A stretch of 64,000 nucleotides of DNA from Chelonoidis abingdonii (taxonomy: Eukaryota > Chordata > Testudines > Testudinidae), in the NCBI RefSeq assembly GCF_003597395.2, contig NC_133770.1, forward strand, positions 81,845,340-81,909,339. Direction: 5' to 3'. Below are positions 23,480-34,725 of the stretch, in pieces. The first letter of the stretch is position 1, and each line of letters begins with the position of its first letter. The notes below the pieces were generated by a model. The model worked only from the letters and a program-made list of their open reading frames with translations, was not told where the DNA came from and searched no databases. The translations under genes were made by a program, and so were the position numbers.

Positions 23480-24098
23480 TACACCTCTACCCTGATATAA
23501 CGCGACCCAATTAAAGGCAGGTTCACATACAAAGCGGTGAAACTCTGACAGGCTGCTCTGAGCAGTATGTTAAGGGTGCTGGGCCAGGCCGGGGCTGAGG
23601 GGTTTGATAAGGGGTAGAGGGTCTTGGGTGGTCAGGGGCTTCCCCCAGGGTCTGGGGGGCAGGAGCTGTGGGAGGGCATTTTTGGGGGCCTCGCAGTCCT
23701 AGAGTGGCCTGTGGGATTAGCAGGGGGCCAGGAGCAGCCTGCTCTACTTCCCTTGCCCCGGCCCCAGCAGTGTCGCTCGAGGGAGGGGGCTTGGGGGAAG
23801 GGATCCCCCACACTCGCCAGCAGCGGCGGAAACGGAGCAGTCTGGCCTCAGCCTGCTCCCAGCTGCGGTGCTCTGCTTCCTGCCAAAGGTGAGTACAAGG
23901 GGTGTGGGGGGCATCCTTTCCCCAATCTCCCCGCACTCACCAGCGGTGGGAAGCAGAGCGATGCAGCCCCAGCCCACTCCACTTTCCTTGCCCTGGCCCA
24001 AGCCATGTTGCTGGTGAAAGGTCCTGCACTCACCTGCCCAGCGGGAAGCGGAGTACCACGGCTGGGAGCTGGCAGAATGGAGCTGGCTGGGGCTGGCT

Positions 24099-24148
24099 GG
24101 CGTGGGATGTGGCAGAGTGGCCTATACCACTCTGCCACATCCCACGCC
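24099..24148. repeat. Perfect 22-bp hairpin
   Basis: Bases 24099-24120 and 24127-24148 are exact reverse complements separated by a 6-base loop (cctata). It sits directly at the left edge of the nested Harbinger element. Confidence 0.9.
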
Positions 24149-26260
24149 TGGTCTACACTATGCATCTAAACCGATTTTAGCAGCGTTAAACCGATTTAAC
24201 CCTGCACCCGTCCACACAACAAGGCCCTTTATATCAATATAAAGGGCTCTTTAAACCGGTTTCTGTACTCCTCCCCGACAAGAGGATTAGCGCTGAAATC
24301 GGTATTACCATATCGGATTAGGGTTAGTGTGGCCGCAAATCGACGGTATTGGCCTCTGGGCGGTATCCCACAGTGCACCATTGTGACTGTTCTGGACAGC
24401 AATCCGAACTCGGAGGCACTGGCCAGGTAAACAGGAAAAGCCCCGCGAACTTTTGAATTTCATTTCCTGTTTGCCCAGCGTGAAGCTCTGTCAGCACGGG
24501 TGGCGATGCAGTCCCAAATCCAAAAAGAGCTCCAGCATAGGCCATACGGGAGATACTGGATCTGATCGCTGTATGGGGAGACAAATCTGTTCTATCAGAG
24601 CTCCATTACAGAAGATGAAAAGAGAAAGCATTTGAAAAAAATCTCCAGGCTATGATAGACAGAGGCCACAGCACAGTGCTGTGTGACAAGCGTAACGGAA
24701 AGCCAAAGAATCAAATGGACGCTTAGGGAGGGAGGGAGGGTGTACTGAGGACTCCAGCTATCCCGCAGTCTCCGAAAAGCATTTGCATTCTTGGCTGAGC
24801 TCCCAATGCCTGTAGGGTCAAACACATTGTCCGGGGTGTTTCAGGGTATATGTCATCAATATACCCCCCACCCTGTGAAAGAAAAGGGAAAAAAATTGTT
24901 TCTTGACTTTTTTATATGTCAACCCTATTCTACTGAATGCTGCCTGGTAAGCACAGTCTGCAGCAATGATAGAGCATCCTCTCCCCGTCCCCGTGCAACG
25001 TACAATATGACTGCTATCCATCACGCAAGCATTCAAGCCCATGAAGTGCTCCTGGCTGGTTCTCAAGTGAGCGTTTGGCTGCGGGCGCCTGGGGTAAAAA
25101 GGCATGACTCCTGGTCATCCTGTAGATGGTAACAGAATGGCTGGTACTGCTCCTCATCATGCAAACTGGGGGCTGAGTGCCATTAGCCCCCCCCCACCTT
25201 ATCATGGTCTAAGAAAAAATTCTGAACGCCTGGACTATCATGAGGGCATGGGATCTGCGCTCCTCTCCCCCGCCACTGTTTAATGTCCTGCTGACTATCA
25301 TAGAGTCTGGAGGCTGCCTCCCCTCATTTTATCTCACTGAGAAGTCAGTGTCTTCTTATTCCTGCATTCTTATATTAACTCATCAAACAAATGTGAACAC
25401 TGCATGGTAGCTCCAGGAAAGGTGGGGGAGAAGGGCATCAACGGTGGGTTGGTGCATGGCACCCCCGTGAATGGCATGCAGCTCATCAATTTTCTGTAGC
25501 GGGATCTGACATGGAGCGGCTTGTGTTCTCGATACCTGGTGTTCTGATGCACACTTACCCATATTCTAAGGCAGACTGAGTCTATTTAGATGAAACCATA
25601 AAGAACGGGATTGACTCAGGGAAAATCTTCCCATTTTGTTTGTGCCCGTGGCCAACCTGCAGCTAAGCCACCTAGGAGCACCCATTACAGCAGCAGATGT
25701 ACGAATGACTGATACCATCATCTTATGCCAATTACAGTGGCACAAGCAGACATACAGAACACTATAACCACCCTACCTTCATATGCAAATAATACTGCTG
25801 CTGTGTAACACTGCAGTACCGCCTCTGTCAGCAGCATCCAGTACACATATGGTGACAGTGACAAAAGGCAAAATGGGCTCCATAGTTGCCATGCTATGGC
25901 GTCTGCCAGGGCAATCCAGAGAAAAAGGGCACGAAATGATTGTCTGCCATTGCTCTCATGGAGGAAGGAATGAGTGATGACATTTACCCAGAATCACCTG
26001 CAACACTGTTTTTGCACCCTCATGCTTTGGGATCTCAACCCAGAATTCCAGTGGGTGGGGGAGACTGCAGGAACTATGAGATAGCTACGGGATAGCTACC
26101 CACAGTGCAACGCTCTGGAAATCAATGCTAGTCTCGGTACATGGACGCACACTGCCAAATTAATGTGCTTAGTGTGGCCGCGTGCACTTGACTTTATACA
26201 ATCTGTTTTACAAAACCGGTTTATGTAAAATCGGAATAATCCTGTAGTGTAGACATACCC
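24147..26260 (+). mobile_element. PIF/Harbinger element with decayed accessory gene
   Basis: The termini share the inverted core GTCTACACTA (24151-24160) and TAGTGTAGAC (26245-26254), with the right end continuing to ATACCC. The left part is rich in 'aaaccg-ttta' motifs. At about 2.1 kb it is longer than the MITEs of this family and includes a decayed Myb/SANT-like ORF (24508-24730). No intact transposase was seen. Confidence 0.75.
24508..24730 (+). pseudogene. Decayed Myb/SANT-like ORF of Harbinger
   Basis: One frame reads NPKRAPA, a stop, then REILDLIAVWGDKSVLSEL, and later AMIDRGH, separated by stops and a frameshift. The pattern (R-E-x-L-D-L-I-x-x-W-G-D) resembles the Myb/SANT-like DNA-binding protein carried by Harbinger transposons and by domesticated MSANTD proteins. 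A TAG replaces the conserved tryptophan. It is not expected to be functional. Confidence 0.7.
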
Positions 26261-26616
26261 CCAGCCATGGCTTTCCCCAATCTCCAGGCACTCGCCAGCA
26301 GCGGGAAGCGGAGGGATGTGGCTGGGAGGAGGTGGAGTGGAGTGAGTGGGGGCTTGGCTGCTCTACTTCCTGCCTCTGCTGGTGAGTGCCTGTCTGGGGG
26401 TGAGGCTGGATACGGGGGCTGGGGAGCAGTCAGGATACAAGAGGGTTGTGTAGGGGGTGGGGTCCTGGGGGTGATTAGGGACAGGTGCCTCTGGAGGGGG
26501 CTGTCAGGGAACAAGGGGGGGGGGCAAAGCAAGTTTGATATAACGTGGTCTCACCTATAATGCGGTGAGATTGTTTTGTCTCCCCGCGGACCGCCTTACA
26601 ACGGAGTGGAGGTGTA

Positions 26617-26879
26617 TCTTAGAAACAGTTTTAAAAAGTGAACAGTGTTTGTATTAAAAATGACCCCAGTCTCTCCCTCCAAAGTGAGCCCGCCCTCTAG
26701 GCGGGGCAGCTCTCTGCAGCTCAGGTCCTCTGGAGAATCAGAGACCCATAGAGTAGAAGGAACCAGCAGGCTCACGCAGTGTAACCCCCTGCCCAGCTGC
26801 AGGTTGGGTTGTGGCTCGGAGGTGGGTGTAGCTCTTCCTTCCCTAGTTACTCCAGCGGGCTGCACGGCTAACGCCGCCT
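26617..26879. other. Flank of CpG island
   Basis: Short mixed sequence between the TA-target element and the CpG-rich block. Nothing was recognised. Confidence 0.4.
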
Positions 26880-27459
26880 GCTGAACGTTTCCCGCCGCTG
26901 CTGGCTGCCCGCAGGGGGGAGCGCGGCCCTGGCTCCCGTTTCGGGGGCGCTGCGGAAGCGTGTCCCCGAGAAGCCGGGGTAGGTGATGTCCTGGCTCACA
27001 GCCGCTCCTCAGCAGCCGGGCAGGGGCCAGGGCGTTAGGCACCGGCCAAGGCATGTCCTAGGGCCTGATCGTCCGCGGAGCTGAGCCGAGCCCCTGCAGC
27101 AGGGCAGCTCCCCCTGGCTGGAGCGCGGTGAGCCCTGGCAGGCCCGCCGGCCGGGGAGGGTGCCGCTGCCGCTGCCCTCGGGGGAGGAGGAGACGGAGAC
27201 GCCTTGGGGTTGCGACATCGTCTCGCTCTCCGCGGCTGCTGGCGGGGCAGCTCGCTCAGTCAGCGTCGGGCTCCTGCGCGGTGCAGCGGAGGGGAAGCGC
27301 CCGGCGGAGTCGCTCTTCCAATTCCCGGAGGCACCGAGCAGCGCGCGGTGCCCCCGTGTCCGGCCTGCTCGGGGCAGCAGCAGCGCCGGGTCCCGGTCAG
27401 GCGGCCTCGCTCCTCCCCTTCCACTTGGTGTCCCCACGCGCGGCCGCCCCGCCGCCGCG
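26880..27459 (+). promoter_or_regulatory. NOD1: CpG island, candidate NOD1 promoter and leader exon
   Basis: About 580 bases of very GC- and CpG-rich sequence, unlike anything else in the window. Two strong donor-like sites face the + strand: GCG|GTGAGC near 27128 and CCGCG|GTGAGT at 27460. This suits an untranslated first exon spliced toward the NOD1 start at 40823, about 13 kb downstream on the same strand. The 110-194-codon ORFs here are GC-driven, overlap in several frames and show no family. Assignment to NOD1 rather than another transcript is inference. Confidence 0.55.
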
Positions 27460-27519
27460 GTGAGTCCTGCGCGCGCCGCGCTCACCCTGCTGCGCCGGGG
27501 ACTCACAGCGCTGCAGGCA

Positions 27520-27712
27520 GGAGAGATGGGGTGTGTCACAGTGATGGGGGAGGGGCTGCCTGGGGGGGTCTCAGTGCTAGGGGAGGGGCTGCCTGGGACA
27601 GGAGAGCAAGGGGGTCTCAGTGCTGGGGGCAGGAGAGATGGGGGGGGTCACAGTGCTGGGGGGGTGGCTGCCTGGGGCAGGAGAGCAAGGGGGATCACAG
27701 TGTTGAGGGGGC
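27520..27712 (+). repeat. G-rich minisatellite
   Basis: Imperfect tandem copies of a unit containing 'gggg-ctgcctggg', 'caggagag' and 'tcacagtgctggggg', with at least four recognisable copies. It lies just downstream of the CpG island. Confidence 0.8.
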
Positions 27713-28030
27713 ATGTCACATGGTTGTGGGTGAGGCCTCGGTGAGATGAAAGAGGTCAATGACTGCAACTCACTTCTACAGCTCAAGCTTCAGGGTAGCT
27801 GGTTGGGTTCTGTGGCTGCCCCCTGCGGTTCCTTTCCAGAGATCTCATCCCTGTAGTAGGTTTTGAGATGCTACTGCTTTATGCAAAATAAAGAGTCAAG
27901 CATCTGAAAACAAATGCAGTTCTTCTAAAACCGTGACTGGGGCACACTTCCCTGGACACCTGGGCCAGTGGCCACTTGCAGAGTTGTGAATGAATGTCAT
28001 TTGGGTTTGGCATAGGTGTCCCTCAAAGTA

Positions 28031-28145
28031 GGGTTGCCAACTCTCCAGGGTTCCTGTGGAGTCTCCCAGAACTAAAAATATTTAGTTAAAGATTATGTCG
28101 TGACGAAACTTATAGGAATACATCCAAACAAAATTGGCAACCCTA
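28031..28145. mobile_element. Short TIR element
   Basis: Begins TAGGGTTGCCAACTCTCC and ends in the inverse, AATTGGCAACCCTA. It is non-coding and about 115 bp. The superfamily is unresolved. Confidence 0.7.
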
Positions 28146-28146
28146 C

Positions 28147-28913
28147 CTCAAAAATATCTATTAACTGCCAAGAGGTGGTGTGTTAAAGGAATAGTAAGGA
28201 CTTGACTTAAAACACCTGCCTCCAGGATTGAAAGCCCTCGGTTTCGGTTGCCAGCTGCCTGATGACTGTGTGTGTTGTGAGTAGTGGGAGAATTTTCTTT
28301 ACCCCAGTCCAGTGGCCCATAAGTCTGGCCCGGTGCTTTGTGAGAGCTGGGTTTCCCACTGATAGGTAGGTTGGTTCTGTGCCTCTTTACTGGCTCTTTG
28401 CATGGCTGTGCCAATGTTGAATTGTTTTATCTGGGATAGTGGTGGAAGGAAAGAGAACCACTAAGAGATCCAGAGCTGTGGGAGCAAAATATTTCGGGTA
28501 GCACATGTCTTTGAAAGAAGTGGATATAAGAGGGAAAGGAGCAGGAAACCAAGGAGGTATCGGATAATGTGGGATGAATTTGTGTGGGAGAAAGGCCAGT
28601 GAAGCAAGTATGCAAGGAGGGAATAATGGGACAAATGGGTTAGTGGAGTTGAGAGGAAAGTTAGAGAAATGTACATGGTTAATTAATGAAGTCTAGAAAA
28701 ATGAACTAGATGTAACTGAATTTGCTTTGACATTTTGGGAGGTGTATTTTGAAATCCTCTCATTCAGTCCGGATGTGTCATCAGGAGTTTGGTCAGTGAG
28801 ATACAGCCAAACTCAAATTACTAGGTGACATGGAGACAGTAATGTTTTTTTATAGCTACATTGTACAGGCATTAAGTATTTATGATTCTTATTCTAGTTT
28901 AATTTTTTTTTTA
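28147..28913. other. Putative NOD1 intron, no feature seen
   Basis: No exon or repeat was recognised. Minus-strand ORFs of 62-88 codons have no family features. Confidence 0.45.
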
Positions 28914-28921
28914 ATCTAGGC

Positions 28922-29229
28922 CAGGGGTTGACAACCTTTCAGAAGCGGTGTGCCGAGTCTTCATTTATTCATTCTAATTAAGGTTCCGCGTGCCAGTAAT
29001 ACATTTTAACATTTTTAGAAGGTCTCTTTTTATAAGTCTATAATATACAACTAAACTACTGTTGTATGTAAAGTAAATAAGGTTTTTAAAATTAAGACAC
29101 TGAATTTAAAATTAAATTAAAATGCAGAGCCCCCCTGGCCCAGTGGCCAGGACCCGGGCAGTGTGAGTGCCGCTGAAAATCAGCTTGTGTGCCGCCTTTG
29201 GCATACGTGTCATAGGTTGCCTACCGCTG
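28922..29229. mobile_element. hAT-type MITE with 8-bp target duplication
   Basis: Left end CAGGGGTTGACAACC, right end inverted CAGCGGTAGGCAACC. The target duplication is TCTAGGC plus one mismatched base (28914-28921 and 29230-29237). The AT-rich interior is non-coding. Confidence 0.85.
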
Positions 29230-29237
29230 GTCTAGGC

Positions 29238-29794
29238 TTTGTTTGTTAGTCTAATATTTCCACTTTGTAAATCTGTACTCAGGCTGTGTTTCTAAATTGC
29301 AAGGTTTGTGTTTCATGTTTCTTCAGTGAGAGACACTCCCATTCCTCAGAAATTTGGCAGAGGACAAACCACATTCAGCAGGGCTTGAAAAGTGTGCTGA
29401 GCAACTTTTAGGCAGAGAATTAAACATAACAGCTAGAGGCTAATACGGGAACCCCACTAGCAAAGCCAGGAGGAAAACCCAAACCCAGCTGCTCCTCCCC
29501 AGTGCCACCCCCTGCTGCTGGCAGAGGGAAGGTTCTGCAGGAATACAGTGCATCTACATTACAATAGCAGATCCTGGGTTAACTCTTTTTCCTGGTTACC
29601 AGTAGCAAAGCCAGAATGGTCAGGCCTTACGCATGATCCCTGTAAATGGAATATGACCATCAGCAACCTGACAAAGGAATTGCAAGAGAGCCCTATTGAG
29701 CTAGTTGTTGTGTACCCACTTAACAAACAGATGGTCCCTGGCAGGAATTAGTCTTACTCCAATCCTTAAGAGACCAAGCATGGAAAATTTCTAG
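29238..29794. other. Putative NOD1 intron, no feature seen
   Basis: No recognisable gene. The 67-codon ORF at 29548 has no known features. Confidence 0.45.
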
Positions 29795-30044
29795 GGCTGT
29801 CAATTAATCGCAGTTTACTCACTTGATTAATTCAAAACAAATTAACTTGATTACAAAATTAATTGCAGTTTAAATTGCTCTGTCAATAATTGAATATCAA
29901 TTTAAATTTATTATAAATATTTGGATGTTTTTCTACGTGTTCAAATGTATTGATTTCAGTTACAACACAGAATACAAAGTGTACTGTGCTCATTTTATAT
30001 TATTTATTATTACAAATATTTGCACTAAAAAGACAAAAGAAATA

Positions 30045-30509
30045 CTGTATATACTCATTCATTAACCCGTTCGTTTATAAGCTGACCCCCCCAAGATGGT
30101 TAGGTAAAAATAGCAAAAACTGTATGAGCCTTTCATAAGTCAGCCCTATATTTCAGGGGTTGGCAAACTTTGGCTCCTGGCCCGTTAGGGTAAGCCACTA
30201 GTGGGCCTGGTCGTTTTGTTTACCTGAAGCGTTCACAGGCACAGAGCCCCTCAGCTCCCAGTGTCTGTGGTTTGCCATTCTCAGCCAATGGGAGCTGCAG
30301 GAAGTGGCGCGCCACAGGGAGCTGAGGGGCTCCATGCCTGCAGACGCTCCAGGTAAACAAAACAACAATGTATTAGATATTCAATTCAATGATTCCATAG
30401 AGTTTAAAATCATCATTTTTTGGTGTAGACCTGTTTATAAGACGACCCCTGCTCTTTGATGTGTCACTTTATTACCAAAAATATTCGGCTTATGAATGAG
30501 TATATACAG
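30045..30509. mobile_element. TA-target MITE nested in the hAT arm
   Basis: Ends CTGTATATACTCATTCAT and ATGAATGAGTATATACAG, flanked by TA on both sides (30043-30044, 30510-30511). The uninterrupted site survives in the other hAT arm (about 33035-33050, inverted) with a single TA, so the duplication is documented within the window. It carries its own hAT-type insert at 30154-30362. Confidence 0.85.
30154..30362. mobile_element. hAT-type MITE inside the TA-target MITE
   Basis: Starts CAGGGGTTGGCAAACTTTGG and includes a GC-rich palindromic middle (gcccctcagctcccag near 30245 inverted near 30320). The right boundary is approximate. The same junction with its host element recurs at 44533/44534. 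Confidence 0.75.
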
Positions 30510-30588
30510 TAGTATTTTTCAGTTCACCTTATACAAGTACTGTAGTGCAATCTCTTTATCATGAAAGTGCAACTTTCAAATGTAATTT

Positions 30589-30830
30589 GTATCAGGAGGT
30601 AGCTGTGTTAGTCTGGACCTGTAAAAAGCGACAAAGAGTCCTGTGGCACTTTATAAACTAACAGATGTATTCCGTCCTCCCTGACTGAACTAACCTCATT
30701 ATCTCTAGACTGATTCTTGCCTGCATATTTATATCTGCCTCTGGAAATGTCCACCATATGCGTCTGACGAAGTGGGTATTCACCCACGAAAGCTTATGCT
30801 CCAATACGTCTGTTAGTCTATAAGGTACAT
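30589..30830. repeat. Fold-back pair of reptile SINEs
   Basis: The left half is a forward SINE head ('gtagctgtgttagtctggacc...cctgtggcac'). The right half is an inverted SINE tail ('gtctgacgaagtgggtattcacccacgaaagcttatgctcc...gtctataaggt'). They meet near 30670, so the transcript could fold back on itself. Confidence 0.75.
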
Positions 30831-31460
30831 TTGTTTTTGTTACATAACTACACTCAAAAACAAAACAATGTAAAACTTTAGAGCTACAAGTCCATTCCGT
30901 CCTACTTCTTGTTCAGCCAATCACTAAGACAAAGAAGTTTGTTTACATTTACAGGAGATAATGCTCCCTGCTTCTTATTTACAATGTCACCAAAAAGTGA
31001 GAACGGACGTTTGTATGGCACTGGTGTAGCTTGCATTGCAAGGTATTTACATGCCAGATATACTAAACATTTGTATGCCCCTTCGTGCTTCGACTACCAT
31101 TCCAGAGGACACGGTCTGTGCTGATGGCACTCATTTTAAAAATAAAAAATGCATTAATTAAATTTTTGACTGAACTCCTTGGAAGAGAATTGTATGTCAG
31201 CTGCTCCATGGTTTTACCCGCATTCTGTCATATATTTTGTGTTATGGCAGTCTCGGATGATGCCACAGCATATGTTGTTCAATGTAACAACACTTTAATT
31301 GCAGATTTGACAAAACATAAAGACGGTACCAATATGAGATTTCTTAAGATAGCTACAGGCTAGCACTCGACTCAAGGTTTAAGAATCTGAAGTGCCTTCC
31401 AAAATCTTAGAGGGATGAGGTGTGGAACATGCTGTCAGAAATCTTAAAAGAGCAACACTC

Positions 31461-32543
31461 TGTGACTTTCTGTACCTCGTGGGAACACCCTACACACCCC
31501 ATGTTCATCGTTATAATATGATTGTGTGGTCTCTAATGCAAAGTTTGTCATGTTGGGTGTCTTTGGAAGGCTCATGATGTACTGAGCATTGTTGCTATGG
31601 CAATGTTATTGGTTGTAATTTCATGTATATAGTTATGAGGCTGAAAATGTGTCCTCATGGCTTAAAGCAAGCCCAGGCAAAAACTCCAGAAGCAGAGGGG
31701 CAGTTCACACCTCATCAGGGCATGTATGGGACAAACCCAGCCCAGCATCACAGGAACAAAGGACACTGCCCTAGGCAACAACAAAGGATCTGTTGGATTC
31801 TCCAGTGAGTCACCCTCTTCCTTTGATCAGTTTGGGACTGCGACGAGGTAATGTTCACCTGACTCTGAAATGGGGGCAAAGCCAAGATGGAAGAATGGGC
31901 ATGATAAAAGGGAGAGATGTTTGCCATGCTCTTCCTCTCTTCCATCTCCAGCTACAAACACTACCAGCACCAAGCGACTGAAGCGCTGATCAAAGGGTAG
32001 AGCCTGGCTGAAGGGCAACCAGCCACTCTGTGGTGAGACGCATCTAAGTTTGTAAGGGAATTGAAAGAGTTAAGATCAGCTTAGAATGCGTTTTGCTTTT
32101 ATTTCATTTGACCAAATCTGACTTGTGTTTTGACTTATAATCACTTAAAATCTGTCTTTGTGGTTAATAAATCTATTTATTTATTCTACCTGAAGCAGTG
32201 CGTTTGGTTTGAAGTGTGCCAGAGACTCCCCTTGGGTTACCAAGCCTGATACATATCAATTTCTTTGTTAAATTGACGAACTGATATAAGCATGTAGCGT
32301 CCAGCGGGCATAACTGGACACTGCAAGACGGAGGTGCCTAGGGTTGTGTATGGGACCTGAGATATTGGCTAGTGTCATTCGGTTGCATAATCCAAGGAAC
32401 AGCTTACATGCCAGAGGCTGTGCGTGAACAGTCCAGGTGTGGGGGTTCTCACAGCAGAGCAGGGTAAGGCTGGCTCCCAGAGTCAAAGATTGTAGAGGCC
32501 TAGCAGATCACCAGTCCAGATAACACCAGAGGGGAATGTCACA
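31461..32543 (+). mobile_element. Solo retroviral LTR with 5-bp target duplication
   Basis: Bounded by TGTGAC and GTCACA (TG...CA ends in inverted repeat), 1083 bp, flanked by CACTC at 31456-31460 and 32544-32548. It includes 'tgataaaaggg' and an AATAAA near 32167. It splits the hAT transposase remnant, so it is younger than that element. No internal retroviral genes remain. Confidence 0.9.
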
Positions 32544-32548
32544 CACTC

Positions 32549-32903
32549 CAATTCGAAATCTACAGAAAACCATCAAAAAAGAAAATTAACCTTCTGTTGA
32601 TGACATCTGGCTCAGATGATGAAAATGAACGTGCGTCAGCACTGCTTTGGATTGTTATCAAGCAGAAACAGTCATCAACATGCAAGCATGTCCTCTGGAA
32701 TGGTGGTCGAAGCATGAAGAGGCATATAAATGCTTAGCATATGCTTAGCACATAAATACCTTGCAATGCTGGCCACAACAGTGCCATGTGAACACCTGTT
32801 CTCACTTTTAGGTGACATTGTAAATAAGAAATGGGCAACATTATCTCCCAGAAATGTGAACAAACTTGTTTGTTTTAGCGATTGACTGAACAAGAAGTAG
32901 GAC
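32549..32903 (+). pseudogene. hAT transposase C-terminal remnant
   Basis: Frames with stops and shifts read SDDENER, CPLEWWSKHEE, then TTVPCEHLFSLLGDIVNKK and NVNKLVCFSD, the pattern of the hAT family dimerisation region (P-x-E-R-x-F-S, here with E-H). It is interrupted and inactive. An inverted relative lies at about 30905-31125. Confidence 0.8.
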
Positions 32904-33125
32904 AGAGTGGACTTGTAGGCTCTAAAGTTTTATATTTTGTTTTTGAGCACATTTATGTAAAAAAAATTTCTACATTTGTAAGTTGCACTTTCAGAATAAA
33001 GAGATTGTACTGCAGCACTTGTATGAGGTGAATTGAAAAATACTATTTATTTTGTTTATCCTTTTTACAGTGCAAGTATTTGTAATAAAAATAATATAAA
33101 GTGAGAGCTGTCAAGAGTACAGTAT

Positions 33126-34285
33126 GTTTAAAAACATTAGGAAAGATCATATACTATGAATTTGCCATGTGCAATTTTTAAAAATTTACACCTCATTTCT
33201 AAATTTATCTTTAAGCATGTGCTCATCCCATGACCTCAGTGAGACTTTAAGTTAAGCACATGTTTATAAAGTAATGTCCTAATTAGGCATGCTTTCCTGA
33301 ATTGAGGTCTTAGATACTGTCTTGAAGGGTGCTATGGAAAAGCCTAAGATAAATAAGTCTCTGACTCCTAGCAACTAGTTCAGCTAGTGATGTGTCATAG
33401 TTGTTGTTGTTTTCAGAGTCAGTAGGAATGGTTTGTTTTGGACAATCAGAACAGAACTAATACGGGTTGGATTTTTCATTTGGTTTAATTCTTTGAAGAG
33501 AAACTATTAGTTTTAAATTAGTTTTTCCTTTACTTTAAAAACAAGTACCAAGGGAAGATCTTCAGACTGATTTTGCTTCCCCATCTTGTATACTCTCTGC
33601 CTGTGATTAGGCAGTTTAATCAGAAACCAAACTTAATGGATTAAATATTTTTCATGCTGTTATTGCAGGCCTTCACCCCTTTCCCTGTTGCATGTAAGTT
33701 AAGAGGCTTCAATAAGATCCTTTGGCAATAAGTATTTACACTATCAATGAACCACAATATTCTTCACTACCAGATTAGGTGAGCTTCTTGCATCACCAGG
33801 CGAGGGAATGGCAGGCGTGAGCAGTGGTTGTGATGGGATTTGAGCAAAAAGAGGATGTGAACAGTAGAAAGCAGAGCCAGTTTTTTTTGGCTGCACAAAG
33901 ATGACCATTTTAAAGAGCTATTGTAATCAGCAGACTGACTACATCAAAATGGCATCATCTTACTCATCCTTGTGTGACTCCAGCTCAGTGATTGTACAGC
34001 ACCTTGGTGGAAGTGCTAAGTATATTGTATCTACTTACTATGGCAAGTCTTCACCTATGTCCCCCTTTCACTTCTCTCTCGCCCCAGTCCCCTCCCATCT
34101 TCCATTATCCCCAGCAATTCATGCTTCTTTCCCTCTGTTTCCAGCATTGCTATTGTTTCCCCTGTCCTACAGATCCTTTCCACCTTCCTATTGTTCTAAT
34201 TCCCTTCTCTCCTTTGCTTTTAAACTCCTTGGATGAGCAGTCTTCTCCGTTGATTGCTCCTCCTCCAGTTCTTTGAGCTCATGCA
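33126..34285. other. Putative NOD1 intron, no feature seen
   Basis: AT-rich, then pyrimidine-rich from about 34050. The two overlapping ORFs of 94-111 codons at 33901-34276 are low-complexity Ser/Pro-rich and probably not real. Confidence 0.45.
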
Positions 34286-34725
34286 TTCTGGCCTTCGCCC
34301 TGTTCAATCCACTGAAACTGCTGTCCTCAAACTAACAGCCTGTGCAGTTGGTTACTCCATCTTCCCCTCTTCCACAGTCTTCAAAGCTGTTCCATGGTTA
34401 TGAGACTAAGCATGCGTAAGGCTCCTTCAGCCTTTCTTCGTAAGCTTTCCTGCTCTCATTCCTTTCACTGACAGAGTTCTCCAAGGCTCAGTCTTTGGCT
34501 TTCTCACTTTGGGTAATCTTTGAGACCACTTGATTCAACTCATATCTACACCCAAGGCTCTCAAATCTCTCTCTCCATCTCCATCTTTTTGGTAACCTGT
34601 GCAGTCCCACATCTCTCTCTGTCTCTGGTTATTTTCTTTCAGATGTTTCTATCCCACCTCAAGCTCTGTATGTCTGAAATCAAACATACACTATTTTTTA
34701 CACATAACCTTGCCCCTCTGTCAGT
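34286..34725 (+). pseudogene. L2-type LINE reverse transcriptase remnant
   Basis: Broken frames give STETAVLKL, then VLQGSVFG and, after a shift, THIYTQGSQISLS and SHLKLCMSE. These match the order of conserved reverse transcriptase blocks of L2/CR1-like LINEs (GVxQGSxLGP, then ADDTxxY, then LKLNxxKT). The catalytic aspartates are lost. It is an ancient remnant. Confidence 0.6.

Larger units (their letters stand above)
23480..26616. mobile_element. TA-target DNA element hosting a nested Harbinger
   Basis: The left end is TA-CACCTCTACC followed by 'gatataacgcgacc'. The right end is ...GGAGGTG-TA after 'gatataacgtgg' and 'ataatgcggtgag'. TA dinucleotides flank both ends (23480-23481 and 26615-26616), as for Tc1/mariner/pogo elements. 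The GC-rich interior yields several spurious ORFs above 80 codons. A Harbinger element (24147-26260) is inserted inside. Confidence 0.7.
29795..33125. mobile_element. hAT element with long inverted arms, multiply interrupted
   Basis: The left arm (about 29800-31125) and right arm (about 32690-33120) are inverted copies of one sequence containing the 3' end of a hAT transposase gene and its AT-rich terminus. Matching landmarks are 'ctacttcttgttcagccaatc' inverted at 30900 versus 'gattgactgaacaagaagtag' at 32880. The middle (31135-31460, then 32549 onward) encodes further transposase fragments. Three later insertions interrupt it: 30045-30509, 30589-30830 and 31461-32543. Confidence 0.75.

Noticed and set aside
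23523..24180. Overlapping open frames of 74-181 codons
   Set aside because: They fall within GC-rich transposon interior with no family resemblance; stop codons are scarce because of composition.
27009..27749. Open frames of 110-194 codons as protein genes
   Set aside because: They lie in a CpG island and a G-rich minisatellite, overlap on both strands, and match nothing known.
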